Below, piece by piece: positions 1-8,578 of a stretch of 64,000 nt of DNA. This DNA is from JBDWFY01 sp965275915 (GTDB taxonomy: Bacteria; Pseudomonadota; Alphaproteobacteria; Rhizobiales; Stappiaceae). The notes below the pieces were generated by a model. The model searched no databases. It saw only the letters and a program-made list of their open reading frames with translations, and was not told the origin of the DNA. A program made the translations under genes and the position numbers. The stretch lies in contig CBDHYI010000007.1 of NCBI GenBank assembly GCA_965275915.1, positions 1,984,001 to 2,048,000 on the forward strand, written 5' to 3'. Numbering within the stretch: the first letter of the stretch is position 1; every line of letters begins with the position of its first letter.

Positions 1-430
1 AGGCCGCGACGACCCCGATCGGCTGGTGATGAACAACGAACTTATGTCCGGGGGCGGCGGGAATGACCCGTCCATAGGTCCGCATCGCCTCACCCGCATC
101 CCATTCAAAAAACTCGGCCCCCCGGATCACCTCAAGCCGGGCCTGGGCAAGAGGCTTGCCATGCTCAAGCGTGATGGAATGCGCAATCGCTTCCTGGCGT
201 TCGCGCATTAGGGCTGCGGCGCGCAGGATGATGTCGGCGCGCTCACGTGGTGCGGTGCGGCTCCAGGTCCGAAAGCCGGCGGCGGCGGCGTCGAGTGCCT
301 CGTCCAAATCGCTGGTCGCCGCAAATGGCAGGCGGCCGATTTCCTCTTCCGTGGCCGGATTGATCACCGGCATGTCCGAGCCGGTCGTGCGCCATTGGCC
401 TCCGATAAACAGTTTTAACTCTGGATACAT
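1..430 (-). CDS. NAD(P)-dependent aldehyde dehydrogenase, N-terminal part (runs off the window)
   Basis: Reading leftward from an ATG at 428-430, the frame stays open to the window edge and gives about 143 residues of an aldehyde dehydrogenase. The N-terminus has the family's FIGGQW and INPATEEEIG elements, then the LEHGKPLAQA helix at about residue 90, and ends near the start of the cofactor-binding region. The catalytic Cys and Glu lie beyond the window, so the substrate cannot be judged; succinate-semialdehyde or aminomuconate-semialdehyde type enzymes are both possible. It is 83 bp downstream of the LysR gene on the same strand and probably belongs to the same leftward group. If it works with the nearby 3-hydroxyanthranilate dioxygenase, an aminomuconate-semialdehyde role would fit, but that is inference. 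Confidence 0.85.
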   Translation of the reverse strand, partial: MYPELKLFIGGQWRTTGSDMPVINPATEEEIGRLPFAATSDLDEALDAAAAGFRTWSRTAPRERADIILRAAALMRERQEAIAHSITLEHGKPLAQARLEVIRGAEFFEWDAGEAMRTYGRVIPAAPGHKFVVHHQPIGVVAA

Positions 431-513
431 GACAGCGGCGCCTCCAAAATTCTTGCCTCATCAGATCACGCATCGCCCGCAATCGCTTCAAGTGAATTGG
501 AAGAATACTGATA

Positions 514-1479
514 TCAATTTGGTGAATACCTGACCTGCCGCGCCTTCGCTGCTTTGTGCAAGGCGGTCTTGAATGCCCGGCCCGCGGGGGACAAATCGTC
601 ATCGGCCCGAAGCGAGATCCCGATCGGCCCCTGGCCGAACGGGACGATCCAGTCCAACTGGGACAGATGACCGTTCAGAACGTCCTGCGAGACCACTTCG
701 GCGGGCATCAGGCCGATCAGGTCACGCGATTGCAGCAGGGCGCGGTTTGTCAGATAGGATACGCTTTCGATCGCAACCGGCGGCACATATTGCTGCTGGC
801 CCACAAAAAAATGATCGACCTGACGCCGCAGCGTGGTTTCCAGAGGCGGCAATATCCAGCCGAAGGGCTTGGTCTGAGCAAACGAGATGCCTGTTTTGCG
901 GGCCAGCGGGTGCTCTTTGCCGACGATCGCCAGAATGCGGTCCTCGAAGAGCTTTTCCTGTCGAATCTTGTCGCGGTGCCGGTGCGAAGGAAGACGGCCG
1001 ACGACCATATCGATTTCGCCCGACAGGAGACCCGGCATCAGTACCTCGTTTGTGCCTTCGCTGATCTTGATCGCCACGTTCGGTCGGTCTGCGAGAAGGA
1101 TTTCGATGGCGGCGGGCAGAAGACTGGTCGAAGCGGCCAGAAGTGTTCCCACCACCACCCGGCCGGAGTTCCCTTCGCTGAGATCGTCCAGTTCCTGTGC
1201 CGCATTGGAGACCTGTGCGAAGATCAACTTGCCATGGCGGATCAGCGTCTCACCAAACACAGTGGGTACAACGCCTCGATTTGTGCGGTTGAACAGCTTG
1301 ACTTCGAAATCGAGCTCAAGGTCCTGGATCATCTTTGTGGCTGCGGGCTGAGAGACGCCCAGCTCGCGCGCGGCGTTCTGGATATTCCCATGCGCGCCCA
1401 CCGCCACCAGAAGGCGCAACTGGCGCAGTTTCAACCGGGTCAGGGCCCGGTCGACGATGCGTGAGTGTTGGCCTCTCAC
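514..1479 (-). CDS. LysR-family transcriptional regulator
   Basis: A 321-residue LysR-type protein. The winged helix-turn-helix is near residues 17-75 (LRQLRLLVAV, then the recognition helix in ELGVSQPAATKMIQDLE), followed by a LysR substrate-binding domain. The start is a GTG whose bases overlap the TGA of the upstream aspartate dehydrogenase gene (GTGA), a sign of translational coupling; a start at the later Leu-Lys-Leu-Arg segment is less likely. It probably controls its own leftward group and the divergent aldolase/dioxygenase/TRAP genes through the 149-bp region between them. The inducer is unknown; the context suggests an aminoaromatic acid or a breakdown product. Confidence 0.9.
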   Translation of the reverse strand: MRGQHSRIVDRALTRLKLRQLRLLVAVGAHGNIQNAARELGVSQPAATKMIQDLELDFEVKLFNRTNRGVVPTVFGETLIRHGKLIFAQVSNAAQELDDLSEGNSGRVVVGTLLAASTSLLPAAIEILLADRPNVAIKISEGTNEVLMPGLLSGEIDMVVGRLPSHRHRDKIRQEKLFEDRILAIVGKEHPLARKTGISFAQTKPFGWILPPLETTLRRQVDHFFVGQQQYVPPVAIESVSYLTNRALLQSRDLIGLMPAEVVSQDVLNGHLSQLDWIVPFGQGPIGISLRADDDLSPAGRAFKTALHKAAKARQVRYSPN

Positions 1480-2252
1480 AAGGCAACCCGCTGTGTGATC
1501 TGATCCAGTTTGGCAAGGACACTCATAGCCGCCAGTGCCGAAGAGCGCGGGTTGTCCGGCAGGGGGTTGCCGATGATCTGAAAGCGGAATTCCCCGAAAT
1601 CGCCGGACGCTTCAACCTCGTGAACATTCTGCCCGATTGTGGCGTCGGCAATCAGGCGGACAAAGGTATCGTCAAAACCAAGCCCTGCCAGGGCAACAGC
1701 CGCTGCCACATTGGCGTTTTTCGGATAGGACAATGCCGCTTCGCGCGCACTGCCTTCGAAATGGGTTTCGGCCCCATCGGACATTCTGTCGAGGTCGAAT
1801 ATTTCCTCTGCAGGGGAGCCCTTCCAGCCCGTGGGCGGCTTGCGTCCGGTGTAGGTGACTGAGGTCAGGTTGCCCGACCGTGCGGACCTGAGGCAATCCA
1901 GGGCGCCGATGGCCCCGCTTGTCAGATGCAGCTTTGATCGCCCGGCCTCCGCGGCACCGTCCAAAGCCCCGGCGATGTCCGGGTTGGCCAGTGCTCCAAG
2001 CGACAGGGTGATCATATCCGTGCCGCGGGCCAGGATGGAGGGACCATAGGCGGCGAGCGCCTGATGCCCGGCACAATCAATCACCAGCTCAATATCCTCC
2101 GGAAGCCTATCCACCGACCCGACTTCCAGCACGGCCTCCGGCGTTATCCGCTCTTGCCTGAGCAACACCGCGCCAAGCTGATGGCCTCGTTCCGCAAGGC
2201 CTGACGAGACATAGCGCGCGATCGCGCCTCTTCCGATCAATGCAATAATCAT
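1476..2252 (-). CDS. nadX: L-aspartate dehydrogenase (NadX-like)
   Basis: A 258-residue protein of the usual length for L-aspartate dehydrogenase. The N-terminus is a Rossmann fold with LIGRGAIARY at residues 4-13. The middle segment LTSGAIGALD (about residue 109) and the later KNANVAAAVALAGLG stretch are typical of this family, which interconverts aspartate and iminoaspartate/oxaloacetate plus ammonia using NAD(P). In some bacteria it feeds NAD synthesis. Here no nadA or nadC is next to it, and it is coupled to a regulator and an aldehyde dehydrogenase, so a catabolic role in amino-group release is more likely. It is the first gene of the leftward group and diverges from the aldolase gene. 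Confidence 0.85.
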   Translation of the reverse strand: MIIALIGRGAIARYVSSGLAERGHQLGAVLLRQERITPEAVLEVGSVDRLPEDIELVIDCAGHQALAAYGPSILARGTDMITLSLGALANPDIAGALDGAAEAGRSKLHLTSGAIGALDCLRSARSGNLTSVTYTGRKPPTGWKGSPAEEIFDLDRMSDGAETHFEGSAREAALSYPKNANVAAAVALAGLGFDDTFVRLIADATIGQNVHEVEASGDFGEFRFQIIGNPLPDNPRSSALAAMSVLAKLDQITQRVAL

Positions 2253-2301
2253 GCGGTGGAGTTTACGGCAGAACAGTCAAAAACTGAATTGGAAAACGTT
2301 T

Positions 2302-2322
2302 GATATTCGCTTTTCTAATATC
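2302..2322. promoter_or_regulatory. Candidate LysR-type operator in the divergent promoter region
   Basis: A 6-bp inverted repeat, GATATT, nine bases, AATATC, lies between the divergent nadX-like and aldolase genes. It has the T-N11-A geometry usual for LysR binding sites. The position, between the two transcription units the neighbouring LysR gene would control, supports the call; no binding evidence exists. Confidence 0.4.
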
Positions 2323-2401
2323 CATTTTCGAGCTTTCGCCTTGGAACGGCGGTCCGCCATACGCTTTTCTACCTGCAATCAGTTTGGAAGGCCGCTGTCC
2401 C

Positions 2402-3355
2402 ATGAAGTACACAAAGCACGACGCCAAAGCCTATGCGCGCGAGAACATGACAGGTATCTGGGCGGCGGCGCTGAACCCGTTCAATGATGATCTGTCACTC
2501 GACGAGCCGGGACTGCGCGCGAACATCCGCCACTGGATCGATGATCTCGACATTCGCGGCCTGTTCATCGCGGGCAAACAGGGCGAGTTCTGGGCGATGT
2601 CCCTCAACGAACGCAAACGCAACATGACCATCGCAGTGGAAGAGTGTGCGGGGAAGGCCGGGACGATCATGTCGATCTCGGACCAGAACATGGACACCGC
2701 TCTGGAACTCGGCCGCCATGCGCAGGAGTGCGGCGCGGATTATGTGGTGGTGCATGCCCCGATGCTGAGCTTTTGCCGGGAACGGGGAGAGGTGCTCTAT
2801 CGGTATTACAAGCGGTTTTGCGACGAGCTGGATATCGGCATCGCCATGTGGAGCCACCCGGACAGCGGCTATCTGATGCAGCCGGAAGAATGTGCGCGGA
2901 TCGCCGATCTGCCCAATATCGTGGCGATCAAATATTCTGTCCCGCGGGAGATGTATGTGAAATTGACCCATATGGTGGGCGACAAGATCCACGTTTCGAC
3001 CTCGGCCGAGCACGAATGGCTGGACAATGTTCTGGAGCTGGATTGGAAGCTCTATCTGTGCTCATCGCCGCCATATCATTTGCAAACCGCCAATGATCAG
3101 AGGATGAACGAGTACACGCGCCTGGCTTTTGCCGGCAAGGCGGATGCGGCGCGACGCGTGTTTGATAGCCTCAATCCGGTGCGCGACGCGATGAAACGGA
3201 CCCGCCCGGCAGGCAAGCCGACCGCTTTCGGCAAATACTGGCAGGAGCTTCTGGGGCAAAGGGGCGGCAAGGTGCGTGCGCCGATGCTGGAGTTGAGTGC
3301 TGCGGAAAAGGAACTCATCCGAAACGGGTTTGACGAGTGCGGGCTGAAGCTGTGA
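2402..3355 (+). CDS. DapA-superfamily (class I, Schiff-base) aldolase/lyase
   Basis: A 317-residue member of the dihydrodipicolinate synthase/N-acetylneuraminate lyase superfamily. The start chosen is the ATG of MKYTKHDAK; the frame is open further upstream but that segment is not family-like and covers the promoter region. The Schiff-base lysine is K177 in VAIKYS. The GTTGE signature of true DapA reads GKQGE (58-62), and the catalytic Tyr of the YNxP motif is replaced by Trp (W150 in MWSHP). It is therefore not expected to be dihydrodipicolinate synthase; a hydratase-aldolase or another pyruvate-linked lyase is more plausible. It is the first gene of the rightward group, 96 bp before the dioxygenase. 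Confidence 0.8.
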   Translation: MKYTKHDAKAYARENMTGIWAAALNPFNDDLSLDEPGLRANIRHWIDDLDIRGLFIAGKQGEFWAMSLNERKRNMTIAVEECAGKAGTIMSISDQNMDTALELGRHAQECGADYVVVHAPMLSFCRERGEVLYRYYKRFCDELDIGIAMWSHPDSGYLMQPEECARIADLPNIVAIKYSVPREMYVKLTHMVGDKIHVSTSAEHEWLDNVLELDWKLYLCSSPPYHLQTANDQRMNEYTRLAFAGKADAARRVFDSLNPVRDAMKRTRPAGKPTAFGKYWQELLGQRGGKVRAPMLELSAAEKELIRNGFDECGLKL

Positions 3356-3451
3356 GTGACGCGGTATAATTTATTCCGATAGCTACATGCAGATAATTTC
3401 TTTGCGGTTATGGGGATTGTCACCGAAGTTTTTGCTTTAGGGGAGAAGAAC

Positions 3452-3994
3452 ATGTCGAGACTAAGAGCGTTTAATTTTCAGGCCTGGATCGACGAACATC
3501 GTCACCTGCTCAAACCGCCCGTCGGCAACAAAATGGTGTTCGAGGATACCGACATGATGGTCACAGTCGTGGGTGGGCCCAACAAACGCACCGATTATCA
3601 TGACGACCCGGTCGAGGAATTCTTCTATCAGCTTGAGGGGGACATGCTGCTGAAACTCTACGACGGCAAGGAGTCTTATGACGTGCCGATCCGTGAAGGC
3701 GAGATCTTCCTCCTTCCGCCCCATGTGCGCCACTCCCCTCAACGCCCGCAGGAGGGGTCGGTCGGACTGGTGATAGAACCCAAACGGCAGGAAGGCGAAC
3801 TCGATGCCATCGAATGGTATTGTTTTGAATGCCAGCAGAGAGTGTTCCGCACTGAGTTTCAACTGCAGTCCATCGTGAAGGATCTGCCCCCGGTGTACGA
3901 AAAATTCTATGCCTCCGAAGAAGATCGAACCTGCCCGAATTGCGCAGCGGTTCATCCGGGGAAAGAGCCACCTGAGGGGTGGGTTCAGCTGTAG
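3452..3994 (+). CDS. nbaC: 3-hydroxyanthranilate 3,4-dioxygenase
   Basis: A 180-residue cupin enzyme that opens the ring of 3-hydroxyanthranilate to 2-amino-3-carboxymuconate semialdehyde. The iron ligands His50, Glu56 and His94 are visible (YHDDPVEEFF and HVRHSP). The C-terminal rubredoxin-like site has C124/C127 and C161/C164 (CFEC, CPNC). Both sets sit one residue from the known positions in the Cupriavidus enzyme. The start is an ATG behind GGGGAGAAG. The product can cyclise to quinolinate or be decarboxylated and oxidised to 2-aminomuconate; no decarboxylase is visible in the window. Its position just before a TRAP transporter suggests the substrate or a precursor is imported. Confidence 0.93.
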   Translation: MSRLRAFNFQAWIDEHRHLLKPPVGNKMVFEDTDMMVTVVGGPNKRTDYHDDPVEEFFYQLEGDMLLKLYDGKESYDVPIREGEIFLLPPHVRHSPQRPQEGSVGLVIEPKRQEGELDAIEWYCFECQQRVFRTEFQLQSIVKDLPPVYEKFYASEEDRTCPNCAAVHPGKEPPEGWVQL

Positions 3995-4020
3995 GCCCAT
4001 CAGAACAACAGGGGAAAATC

Positions 4021-4995
4021 ATGAAACATTTCAAAACAATCGTCGCTTCCGCTGCTCTGTTGACGGTAGCCGCTGTCGCAGCACAAGCCGAGGAGTTTCG
4101 GCTCGGCCTGATCACGCCGCCGCCGCACATCTGGACCAAGGCCGCCGAGGCCTTCGGGGCGGAACTGGCAGAGGCCAGCAACGGCGCCCATAGTGTATCC
4201 GTGTTCCCCGCCCGCCAGTTGGGCAACGAAGCCGAAATGCTTCAGCAATTGCAGACCGGTGCTCTCGACATGGCGTTTATGACCGTGGCCGAAGTATCCA
4301 ACCGCGCGCCCGAGCTTGGCGCTTTCTATGCGCCCTATCTGGCTGATGACATCGACCATGCAGGCCGCATCTTAAGGTCGGATACGGCAAAGGCGTTGCT
4401 CGAACCGCTTCCCGGTCAGGTCGGTGCCGTGGGTGTCGGGTACGGCATGGCCGGCCTGCGTCAGATTGTAAGCCGGGGTGAAGTGTCGTCCGCGGCCGAC
4501 CTGGCCGGCCTGAAGCTGCGGATCACGCCATTCACGCCCATTCTGGATTTCTACAATGCCGTGGGTGCCGCTCCGACACCGATGCCGCTGCCGGCTGTCT
4601 ATGATGCGCTTGCCAACGGTCAGGTGGACGCCATCGATATGGATGCGGAACTGATCTGGGTTCTGAAATATTACGACCACGCCGACACCATCGTTCAGTC
4701 CGATCACATGATGTTTCCGATGGTGGGACTGGTTTCGGCCAAGGTTTGGGCCGGGTTGTCAGAAGCGGACCGCACCATGATAGGCGATCTGATGGCCAAG
4801 CACGTCGACAGCACGATCGACAGTTATATCGCGAAAGAGGCCGGCTGGCTGGAGCAAATCGAGGGAACCGGTAAGGCCTATAAAAAAGTCGACGCCGCAT
4901 TCTTTGGCGGTGCGATTGAGGAGTGGAACAAGATCTGGTCGGAAAAGACCTCTTCGCTTGACGCCTTGCGGACGACTGCAGCTGAAACCCGGTGA
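4021..4995 (+). CDS. dctP: TRAP transporter solute-binding protein
   Basis: A 324-residue periplasmic binding protein. A signal peptide with cleavage after AAQA (about residue 22) is followed by the DctP fold. LKLRITP (about residue 165) is the region that normally holds the Arg that pairs with a substrate carboxylate, so an organic acid ligand is expected. It lies 26 bp after the dioxygenase gene and before its own membrane subunits. A strong hairpin follows the gene, which would let the binding protein be made in excess over DctQ and DctM. The ligand is not known; an aminoaromatic acid is inferred from context. Confidence 0.92.
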   Translation: MKHFKTIVASAALLTVAAVAAQAEEFRLGLITPPPHIWTKAAEAFGAELAEASNGAHSVSVFPARQLGNEAEMLQQLQTGALDMAFMTVAEVSNRAPELGAFYAPYLADDIDHAGRILRSDTAKALLEPLPGQVGAVGVGYGMAGLRQIVSRGEVSSAADLAGLKLRITPFTPILDFYNAVGAAPTPMPLPAVYDALANGQVDAIDMDAELIWVLKYYDHADTIVQSDHMMFPMVGLVSAKVWAGLSEADRTMIGDLMAKHVDSTIDSYIAKEAGWLEQIEGTGKAYKKVDAAFFGGAIEEWNKIWSEKTSSLDALRTTAAETR

Positions 4996-5013
4996 GAAAT
5001 GGTTTAGACGTTG

Positions 5014-5043
5014 AATGGCGCAGTCGGATCCTGCGCCATTTTT
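5014..5043 (+). terminator. Hairpin/attenuator between dctP and dctQ
   Basis: Perfect 10-bp arms, AATGGCGCAG and CTGCGCCATT, with a 7-base loop and a short T run. It sits in the 59-bp dctP-dctQ gap within one transcription unit, so it is more likely a partial terminator or mRNA-stabilising hairpin than an operon end. Confidence 0.75.
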
Positions 5044-5054
5044 CGTGAGGGACA

Positions 5055-5591
5055 ATGATGCTGTTTCGCCTCTCGGCATTCTGGGCACGACTGGAAATAA
5101 CGGCCGCGGCACTTCTTGCGCTTGCCGTCACTTTGCTCATTCTTCTCAATGTGGTGACCCGCACGTTAGGCAGTGCCCTCTTCTGGATCGATGAGCTTGC
5201 GATTTATGCCATGGTCTGGATGACATTTCTGGGCGCTTCCGCCGCCTTGCATCACCGCAACTCCGTTTCGATCACGGTCCTGAGCGACGCCGTCCCTGCA
5301 CAAGCGGGGCTCTGGATCAGGAAAACGGTCGACATCATCGTTTTCCTCTTTGCGCTCGCCATGCTCTGGTTTTGCTGGCGCTGGTTCCTGCCATTGCAGA
5401 TCGCACGCTCAGGGTTCGACACGATGGCCTTTCAGGGCGCCACCTTCAACTTTATCTATGCCGAACCCACGTTGACCCTCGGTCTTCCGAAATATCTGTT
5501 CTGGCTGGTGATGTGGCTCTTTGCCCTGGGCGCAATGCTGCACTCGACCATGCATCTCCTTTCGAGCCCTCAATCAAAGGGCCAGGCATGA
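5055..5591 (+). CDS. dctQ: TRAP transporter small membrane subunit
   Basis: A 178-residue integral membrane protein with four hydrophobic segments (about residues 12-35, 47-65, 90-112 and 145-165) and the FWIDELAIY motif of DctQ after the first. It pairs with DctM to form the sodium-driven translocator. The gene overlaps dctM by four bases (ATGA), indicating coupled translation. Confidence 0.9.
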   Translation: MMLFRLSAFWARLEITAAALLALAVTLLILLNVVTRTLGSALFWIDELAIYAMVWMTFLGASAALHHRNSVSITVLSDAVPAQAGLWIRKTVDIIVFLFALAMLWFCWRWFLPLQIARSGFDTMAFQGATFNFIYAEPTLTLGLPKYLFWLVMWLFALGAMLHSTMHLLSSPQSKGQA

Positions 5592-6850
5592 GCCCCGTCG
5601 TCTTCCTTGCCGCCCTTTTCCTTTCGGTGCCGGTGGCGATTGTGCTCAGTATCACGGCGATCTGGTACATCTGGGAAAGCGGCAATACGATCCTCTACGA
5701 CAGTTTCGCCCAGAAGATGTTTGGCGGGCTGGAAAACTACGGTTTGCTGGCGATCCCGCTCTTCATGCTGACGGGCGAACTGATGAATGAAGGCGGCATG
5801 ACGCGCCGCCTGATCGCACTGGCGCGGATCTTCGTCGGCGGCTTTCGAGGCGGACTGTCCTATATCAACCTCCTGGCCAACATGTTTATGGCCGCGATCA
5901 TCGGTTCGGCCACCGCTCAGATAGCGGTCATGTCGCGCGCCATGGTCCCGGCGATGGAGGAAGAGGGCTACGACAGGGGGTTTGCGACCGCCACGACGGC
6001 GGCGGGCGGCTTGCTTGCGCCGGTTATTCCGCCCTCGATGATGCTGGTCATCTTTGGCGTCCTGGCGCAAGTCCCGATCGGAGAAATGTTCATCGCAGGC
6101 ATCATCCCGGGCCTGATCCTGACCCTTGCCTTTGCGCTGGTGATCACATTGATAGGATGGACGCAGCACTTTCCGAAAAGCGCCTGGATGTCGCGCGCCG
6201 AGGCGGCGAAGGCCTTTGCCGCCGCACTCCCCGCCATGCTGGTCCCGCTGTCAATTATTGGTGGAATCCTTCTTGGCATTGCCACGCCGACCGAATCCGC
6301 CGCAGTCGCCTCGCTCATCGCCTTTCTGGTCGGCTGGCTGGTATATCGTGACCTGGACCCCCGCAATCTGCGCGAGATGTTTAAGAGAACCGCAATCAAC
6401 GCGTCGATGATTCTCTTTATGATCGCGGCCGCAAGCGTCTTCGGCTGGGTCATCATCTACGAAGAACTGCCGCAAAGGCTCGCAGGGCTGATTACAGCCC
6501 TAACCTCCGATCCCTTTGTTTTTCTGCTCATCGTCAATGCCGTGCTGTTGCTGGTCGGCATGGTTATCGACGGGATCGCAGCGATCATTCTCATCACCCC
6601 GATCCTGTTGCCGATTGCCACCGGTTCCTACGATATCAGCCCCTACCAGTTCGGCATCGTGACCTGCCTGAACCTTGTTCTCGGACTGCTGACACCCCCG
6701 GTCGGTATCGGGCTCTATATCGCATCCTCCATGAGCAGCGCGTCACCCGGTTCCATCCTGAAGTCCCTCTGGCCCTTTCTGATCGCGGTTACGGCAGTCC
6801 TTGTCCTGCTGAGCTATGCGCCGATCCTGTCCACATATCTGATCCAATAG
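5588..6850 (+). CDS. dctM: TRAP transporter large membrane subunit
   Basis: A 420-residue polytopic membrane protein, the translocation channel of the TRAP system. Start is the ATG overlapping the dctQ stop; the longer frame upstream is dctQ read in another phase. Family landmarks include GLLAIPLFMLTGELMNEGG near residue 55, the LLAPVIPPS motif near 145, and LLTPPVGIGLY near 370. It is the last gene of the rightward group; the next gene is convergent, 192 bp away, and no clear terminator was found in that gap. Confidence 0.93.
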   Translation: MSPVVFLAALFLSVPVAIVLSITAIWYIWESGNTILYDSFAQKMFGGLENYGLLAIPLFMLTGELMNEGGMTRRLIALARIFVGGFRGGLSYINLLANMFMAAIIGSATAQIAVMSRAMVPAMEEEGYDRGFATATTAAGGLLAPVIPPSMMLVIFGVLAQVPIGEMFIAGIIPGLILTLAFALVITLIGWTQHFPKSAWMSRAEAAKAFAAALPAMLVPLSIIGGILLGIATPTESAAVASLIAFLVGWLVYRDLDPRNLREMFKRTAINASMILFMIAAASVFGWVIIYEELPQRLAGLITALTSDPFVFLLIVNAVLLLVGMVIDGIAAIILITPILLPIATGSYDISPYQFGIVTCLNLVLGLLTPPVGIGLYIASSMSSASPGSILKSLWPFLIAVTAVLVLLSYAPILSTYLIQ

Positions 6851-7042
6851 CGCGCGGACACGAAATCTGCTCAACCAAAGTCGTCGTTCCCGCTCGCCGC
6901 AGCATCGGTCAATACGGGCTCTTTTCGGAACGTTCCCGCATCCCGGCGAAGGCGGATGTCAACGGAACTTCCTGCCGATTGCGGACGTTCGTGATCAATA
7001 TCCCGAATGTCCGGCCGCGTCGCCTGCTGCCTTATTGTCCGG

Positions 7043-8467
7043 CTACTGGTTGCTCATCGCCTTAAGCGGAGGGGAGACGTCATCCGGAATCGGACAGGCA
7101 TAGGGATCGAGCTCCAGTTTTGCACGGTGGATTTCGGTGGCATGTCGGAGCACGTCGCCGTTTTCGAACAGGTCTACTGCGGTGCCGGCGATGATCTTTG
7201 CAGCATGGGTCATGCCCTTATGCGCCGCCGGGGCTTTGCCCTGGGCTGTCAGTTGCCACGTGTGGAAAGGCGTTCCAACCGCACACGTCGCGACGCGTGC
7301 CTGAACCGTCGGGACTGCCCAGCTGACATCGCCGACATCGGTCGAACCTTCTCCACCCTCGCTTTGCCGCTCAAGCGGTGCCACGAAGTCACAAAGGGCA
7401 AGGTCCGGGTTCACCTCGGCGCCGATCCGCCGAAACGAGACGATGATGTTGTCCTCGCTGAGCGTAGCGCGGATTTTCTCGGCAAATTCACGATCCGTCT
7501 CATCGAATTCGGGCGCGCCCAGACGGTCCATGTTGCGCTGCATTGTTTCTTCCAGAGGACGGTTGCCGATCAGGTTGGAAACGCCGCTGACAACATGCGC
7601 TTCGACCGTGGTTTCCGTCATCAGCGCCGCACCTTCGGCTATCTTGCGCACCCGGCCGATCAGGCCGCGCAGTTCCTTCAGGTTGCGCGCCCGGACAAGC
7701 TGGCGCACCGTCGCCTTGGCCTGCACAACATTGGGGGCAATTCCCCCGGGGTCCAGATAGGCATAGTGCACCCTGGCATCGTCGGGCATATGTTCGCGCA
7801 TGTAGTTGACGCCGACATTCATCAGTTCGATTGCATCCAAGGCGCTGCGGCCGAGTTCGGGAGCGCCTGCGGCATGGGCTGCCCGCCCATGGAACGTGAA
7901 ATCGATACGCGTGTTGGCGAGGGAACGCGCTTCGTTGACTGCCGTAAAGGTCGCCGGATGCCAGGATATCGCCGCGTCCACGTCGTCAAACAGGCCCTCG
8001 CGCACCATGAAGGTCTTGGCCGCACCGCCTTCTTCGGCCGGACAGCCATAGTATCGTACGCGTCCCCTGATGCCCCGCTCCGCGAGGTAGTCCTTGACCG
8101 CGGAGGCCGCCATCAGTGCCGCCGAACCAAGAAGGTTGTGGCCGCAGCCGTGTCCCGGACCACCCGCTTCCACCGGTCGATATTCTGCGACACCTGCGAC
8201 CTGTCCCAGTTCCGGAAGCGCATCGAATTCTCCCAGGATTGCGATTACCGGTCCGTCGTCTCCCGCCTCACCGACGATCGCGGTGGGTATCCCGGCAACA
8301 CCTTCCCGGATCCGGAAGCCTTCCTGTTCCAGCATCTTCTTGTGTTCGGCAACGGACTTGAACTCGGTATAGGCGATTTCCGGAAGGTCGAAGACACGGT
8401 CTGACAGACCGATATAGTCTTCCCGGCGGGCATCGACCAAATCCCAGACTCGATCAGCGTTTTTCAT
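7043..8467 (-). CDS. abgB: M20 amidohydrolase, AbgB-like (aminobenzoyl-glutamate utilisation type)
   Basis: A 474-residue metal-dependent amidohydrolase close to the length of AbgB (about 480). Metal-binding segments include LGEFDALPELGQ, GPGHGCGHNLLG, CPAEEGGAAK and AWPTVQ-like ends; HGCGHN and the EE pair are the M20 landmarks. The start is the ATG of MKNADRVWD, which has GGAG at good spacing; the frame can be read 30 residues further upstream without a comparable site. It follows the peptide ABC operon on the same strand, so its substrate (an N-acyl or aminobenzoyl amino acid) is probably delivered by that transporter. Confidence 0.85.
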   Translation of the reverse strand: MKNADRVWDLVDARREDYIGLSDRVFDLPEIAYTEFKSVAEHKKMLEQEGFRIREGVAGIPTAIVGEAGDDGPVIAILGEFDALPELGQVAGVAEYRPVEAGGPGHGCGHNLLGSAALMAASAVKDYLAERGIRGRVRYYGCPAEEGGAAKTFMVREGLFDDVDAAISWHPATFTAVNEARSLANTRIDFTFHGRAAHAAGAPELGRSALDAIELMNVGVNYMREHMPDDARVHYAYLDPGGIAPNVVQAKATVRQLVRARNLKELRGLIGRVRKIAEGAALMTETTVEAHVVSGVSNLIGNRPLEETMQRNMDRLGAPEFDETDREFAEKIRATLSEDNIIVSFRRIGAEVNPDLALCDFVAPLERQSEGGEGSTDVGDVSWAVPTVQARVATCAVGTPFHTWQLTAQGKAPAAHKGMTHAAKIIAGTAVDLFENGDVLRHATEIHRAKLELDPYACPIPDDVSPPLKAMSNQ

Positions 8468-8578
8468 TCTTTGCTCCAAAATTGAGTTGTTGCCGGCCGC
8501 GGCGGTGTTCACCGTTTCGGCGGCGGCTTCAAATGGTTCGGTCATGGATCGGGCCACCCGCCGGACGGATGGTCTCGG

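Noticed and set aside
556..1464. 302-codon plus-strand frame
   Set aside because: Antisense to the LysR gene.
7007..8404. Long open frame on the plus strand (465 codons)
   Set aside because: It is antisense to the AbgB-like M20 gene, which has clear metal-binding motifs; the plus frame has no recognised pattern.
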